Source: Flavobacteriales bacterium UBA2426 (GTDB lineage Bacteria > Bacteroidota > Bacteroidia > Flavobacteriales_F > PHOS-HE28). Taken from it: 8,450 bases of DNA. A program made the translations under genes and the position numbers. This document shows positions 6,129 to 8,450 of the stretch, piece after piece. The notes beneath the pieces were generated by a model. That model was not told the origin of the DNA. It did no database searches and was given only the letters and a program-made list of their open reading frames with translations. The DNA lies in the NCBI GenBank assembly GCA_002342985.1, contig DDRC01000045.1, positions 10,989-19,438 of the forward strand, in the 5' to 3' direction. Positions within the stretch are counted from its first letter, which is position 1, and each line of letters begins with the position of its first letter.

Positions 6129-7850
6129 ATGCGCCTTCCCATTGCCATTGCCCTTGTCCTGATCGGTTCCATTCCGCTCTCCGCCATCACCCAGCCCATC
6201 GACCGTGTGGCGCTCACAGAAGCGATGGACGCCCTCTTCAGTCCCTTCGACGAGGACGATTCACCGGGAGCGGCCCTAACAGTGCTGCAGAACGGCCAGG
6301 TGGTCGCCAAGCAGAGCTACGGCGTGGCCCACCTGGAGCATGGGGTGCCGTTCACCCACCGGACCCCGGTGCGCTTGATCTACTCCGAGGGGCGCGAGTT
6401 CATGGCCATGGGGCTGGCGCTGATGGAAGCGGAGGGGCTGCTGCGCTTCGATGACCGGGTGAGGACCTACTTTCCGAAGCTGCCCGAATGGAGCAAGAAC
6501 GTGACCATCCTCGACCTGCTTGACCACAGCAGCGGCTTCGATGACGAATGGTCGCTCTTGTTATTGATGACAGCGGATATGCGGAGCAAGGTGGAAAAGG
6601 AGCAGGTGTTGCGCCTGCTGTACGACCAGCCCGCACCCCAGATCGAACCCGGCCAGGGATACATGTACAACAACACCGATATGGCCCTGCTCCGCATGAT
6701 CATGGAGCGGGCCTGCGGCCAGCGCCTGCCCGACTATCTTGAGCAAAGGCTCTTCAGTCCCTTGGGCATGGCGTCCACGTTCATGAACGACGACATAGAA
6801 CAGATCATACCCGGCCTGGCGGAGCCCTACTACGGGCAGGGTCCGGTGCGCAAGGCGCGCTTCATCAAACACTCGCCCGGGGGGGACTACCGCATGGTGA
6901 CCACTGCGGACGATCTGGAGAAATGGGTGGCTGCGCTGGAGGATACATCATCGCCCGTGGCCCAAGGTGCCGCGCGCCTGTACCAGGTGGCACGGCCCAT
7001 ACCCGTGCTACCGGCGGAGCGCCATTACACCTTTGGGCATGTGGTACGTACCATCAACGGAACGGAGGTGGTGCTGCACGGCGGGGTTGGCGACAACTTC
7101 TACATCACCCGCATACCCGCGAGGAAGGTGGCGCTCATTTGCCTGGGCAATGGCGATGCGCATGCCGCTGCGGCAAGGCAACTCACCTACGGGCTGTTAC
7201 CGCCCGCCAGCCCCGCCACCGCCCCCCAACTTCCATCCGCTTCGGAACAGGCCCCTCCGGACCCGGCGGAATGTGCGCTCTATGTGGGGCGGTACTTCGT
7301 CCAGGACGTGGGGTACAACAGCCACATACCCCCCATCCGGTTCCTGGACCTGAAGCTGGAGGGCGAGGTGCTGATGGCCTACCACGGCCCCACCGAGGGC
7401 TATCCGCTCACCTCCTTTGGCAATGGCCATTTCAAGGATATGGACGATGGGAGCATGATGAGGTTCACCCGCTCGGAGACCGATACGGCCATGAAACTGG
7501 TGCTGTGGATGGACCGGATGGAGCCCCTGACATTCCTCCGGGAAGAGAATAGAACGACTTTCTCCCGAAGCTATCTGCAACAATTCACAGGCAGGTATTA
7601 CAGCCCTCACCTTGACTACTATTTCCGGCTCGTGCTGAGCGACGAAGGCCACCTCCTTATCCAACGCCCTACCGTGCCCGATACGTACATGGATCCCACA
7701 AGCGAGAACCGCTTCCTGGTGGAACAGAAGAATGGCGGTTACAGCACCTACATCAGGCTCATTTTCTCCAGGAACAGTGGGAATGAGGTCGATGGGTTCA
7801 CCGTGCAGTACTCCCGCATGATGCACCACCGATTTGAAAAGGTGGAATAG
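6129..7850 (+). CDS. Secreted beta-lactamase-family serine hydrolase homologue, SxxK altered to SEGR
   Basis: 573 residues from the ATG at 6129, which begins a clean signal peptide (MRLPIAIALVLIGSIPLSA); an ATG at 6102 would add nine residues and is the alternative. Residues about 25-350 follow the class C beta-lactamase / DD-peptidase-like fold: DDRVRTYFPKLP (108-119), LLDHSSGFDD (130-139), the Tyr motif YNN (180-182), GQRLPDYLEQRLFSPLGM (197-214) and HGG (317-319). The nucleophile motif, normally SxxK, is read as YSEGREF with Ser86 and Arg89 (CGC at 6393-6395), so the general-base Lys is missing. The C-terminal part holds two similar beta modules that each start Y-x-G-R-Y (about 382 and 495). 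Probably periplasmic or exported. It may be inactive, a binding protein, or a hydrolase with changed chemistry. The gene stands alone between copies D and E. Confidence 0.85.
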   Translation: MRLPIAIALVLIGSIPLSAITQPIDRVALTEAMDALFSPFDEDDSPGAALTVLQNGQVVAKQSYGVAHLEHGVPFTHRTPVRLIYSEGREFMAMGLALMEAEGLLRFDDRVRTYFPKLPEWSKNVTILDLLDHSSGFDDEWSLLLLMTADMRSKVEKEQVLRLLYDQPAPQIEPGQGYMYNNTDMALLRMIMERACGQRLPDYLEQRLFSPLGMASTFMNDDIEQIIPGLAEPYYGQGPVRKARFIKHSPGGDYRMVTTADDLEKWVAALEDTSSPVAQGAARLYQVARPIPVLPAERHYTFGHVVRTINGTEVVLHGGVGDNFYITRIPARKVALICLGNGDAHAAAARQLTYGLLPPASPATAPQLPSASEQAPPDPAECALYVGRYFVQDVGYNSHIPPIRFLDLKLEGEVLMAYHGPTEGYPLTSFGNGHFKDMDDGSMMRFTRSETDTAMKLVLWMDRMEPLTFLREENRTTFSRSYLQQFTGRYYSPHLDYYFRLVLSDEGHLLIQRPTVPDTYMDPTSENRFLVEQKNGGYSTYIRLIFSRNSGNEVDGFTVQYSRMMHHRFEKVE

Positions 7851-7939
7851 GGGCTGCCGCAACCTCGAACCTCCACAAGGGCTGCCAAGCTAAGCAGGCC
7901 CCCCGCGGAAGTAGCTCCACTCATTTCCTCGGCGACCGC

Positions 7940-7967
7940 GCAGGGTCCCCGAAGGGAGAGCCCCTGC
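7940..7967 (+). repeat. Nested hairpin upstream of copy E
   Basis: Outer arms GCAGGG and CCCTGC, inner TCCC-CGAA-GGGA. It resembles the module upstream of copy D (GGTC, CCGAAG, GAGCC, CTGC in the same order) and its arm GCAGGGTC matches the left arm of hairpin P2. Too far from the end of the hydrolase gene (90 bases) and without a T-run to be an obvious terminator. Confidence 0.55.
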
Positions 7968-7975
7968 CAAGGGAG

Positions 7976-8149
7976 ACCATCCTCTTCTCCGAACTGCTGG
8001 AACGCGCGCGCAGCTGGTCGCCCCGGGAGCGCATCATCACCGTGTGCGCCAAGGGCGGCGGGCGCAGCGCCCAGGCCGCGCAGGTGCTGCGGGACATGGG
8101 CTTTGGCAAGACGTGGTGGTTGTGCGGGGGGACGGTGGGGTGGCGGTGA
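7976..8149 (+). repeat. Copy E: rhodanese-tail repeat
   Basis: 8026-8149 matches 1184-1307 without gaps, with TGA at 8147-8149 and the catalytic Cys at 8045-8047. Similarity continues upstream, strongly from about 7989 (CCGAACTGCTGGAACGCG) and weakly from 7976. This takes in the ELLERARSW helix that copies C and D lack. Differences from the parent are GAA for GAG twice, GGC for GGA, and AAG for AGG (Arg to Lys). No start codon or N-terminal half of the domain is present, so it is a gene fragment. Confidence 0.88.
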
Positions 8150-8181
8150 TGAAAGGCCGCGGGTAAACCTTTCTACATGGG

Positions 8182-8207
8182 GCAGGGTCCACTACGTGAG
8201 ACCCTGC
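8182..8207 (+). repeat. Hairpin P2 downstream of copy E
   Basis: Best-preserved form: arms GCAGGGTC and GACCCTGC, extended by CAC/GTG to 11 pairs, loop TAC, and a single unpaired A on the 3' side. It starts exactly 32 nt after the stop of copy E, preceded by CTACATGGG as in C and D (CTACCTGGG, CTACATGGT). Confidence 0.8.
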
Positions 8208-8331
8208 GCAGGCTTGGAACCATGCCATGTCGGCCAACCCATCAAGCGCTGAACGAAACGTCAAAATCTTCTTGATGCTGGTGCTATCCAGGTGCTGCTG
8301 AAAGACCTTTGCCTCATAATACACGACCGCC

Positions 8332-8450
8332 ATGATCGAGAAAGTTCTTCATGAAGCCAAAGGCATGCTGAACCCCAAGAGCGGACATCGAACGCCTATC
8401 TATATCCCCAACCTGCTACAGCGACTTGGCTGGACAAAAGAGGAGTTCGA
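8332..8450 (+). CDS. Start of an unrecognised gene (3' end outside window)
   Basis: The frame opens with the ATG at 8332, 15 bases after an in-frame TAA (8314-8316), and stays open to the window end, giving 39 complete codons. The peptide begins MIEKVLHEAKGMLNPKSG and continues to LLQRLGWTKEEF. It is hydrophilic, has no signal peptide, and its codons are less GC-rich than those of its neighbours. The segment NLLQRLGWTKEEF could begin a helical or DNA-binding domain, but I do not recognise the family. It follows repeat copy E directly. Confidence 0.6.
   Translation, partial: MIEKVLHEAKGMLNPKSGHRTPIYIPNLLQRLGWTKEEF

Noticed and set aside
4731..8207. Integron attC sites
   Set aside because: No GTTRRRY/RYYYAAC simple-site motifs at the ends of the repeats, genes between copies face both ways, and the conserved part is a coding fragment.

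Overview
The window looks like chromosomal DNA of a GC-rich member of the Bacteroidota, probably Flavobacteriales. Two proteins end in type IX secretion (T9SS, por secretion) sorting tails. One of them also carries SprB-like and DUF7619-like modules. Upstream of four genes there are matches or near-matches to the Bacteroidota -7 promoter box (TAnnTTTG), and Shine-Dalgarno sequences are not evident. Species-level placement is not possible from the sequence alone.

Layout, left to right: (1) the 3' part of an MFS transporter fused to a C-terminal rhodanese domain (+, up to 1307); (2) a convergent 727-residue secreted T9SS protein (-, 1374-3557); (3) a 410-bp copy of the 3' end of the MFS-rhodanese gene (copy B, 3735-4144); (4) a small retropepsin-like (clan AA) aspartic protease (+, 4250-4654); (5) copy C of the rhodanese tail (4731-4870) with palindromes; (6) a 221-residue T9SS protein with a DUF3060-like beta-repeat body (-, 4956-5621); (7) copy D (5770-5893) with palindromes; (8) a secreted beta-lactamase-family serine hydrolase homologue whose SxxK motif reads SEGR (+, 6129-7850); (9) copy E (7976-8149) with palindromes; (10) the start of an unrecognised gene (+, 8332 to window end).

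The main signal is the repeat. Every intergenic interval after the first holds one copy of the catalytic 3' end of the rhodanese gene. All copies lie on the + strand whatever the direction of the neighbouring genes, and exactly one gene lies between successive copies. Copies C, D and E share a downstream module: exactly 32 nt after the stop codon a hairpin begins with GCAGGGTC (complete, ending GACCCTGC, in C and E; half in D). A second short palindrome (GTCCGATA..TATCGGAC) appears inserted at two different places, inside the tail of C and in place of the right arm of the hairpin in D. Copies D and E also have a related hairpin upstream. All copies keep the catalytic cysteine and the frame, and many of their differences are synonymous, so they look like pieces of separately evolved functional genes rather than local duplicates in decay.

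Two readings are offered as hypotheses. One is a recombination or integration hotspot at the 3' end of the rhodanese gene that has accumulated single-gene cassettes. The other is a hairpin-bounded (REP/MITE-like or IS200/IS605-like) repeat family that captured the rhodanese tail. No recombinase or transposase is visible in this window, so neither can be decided here. The protein genes do not form an obvious pathway; three of the four complete ones encode probably exported proteins.
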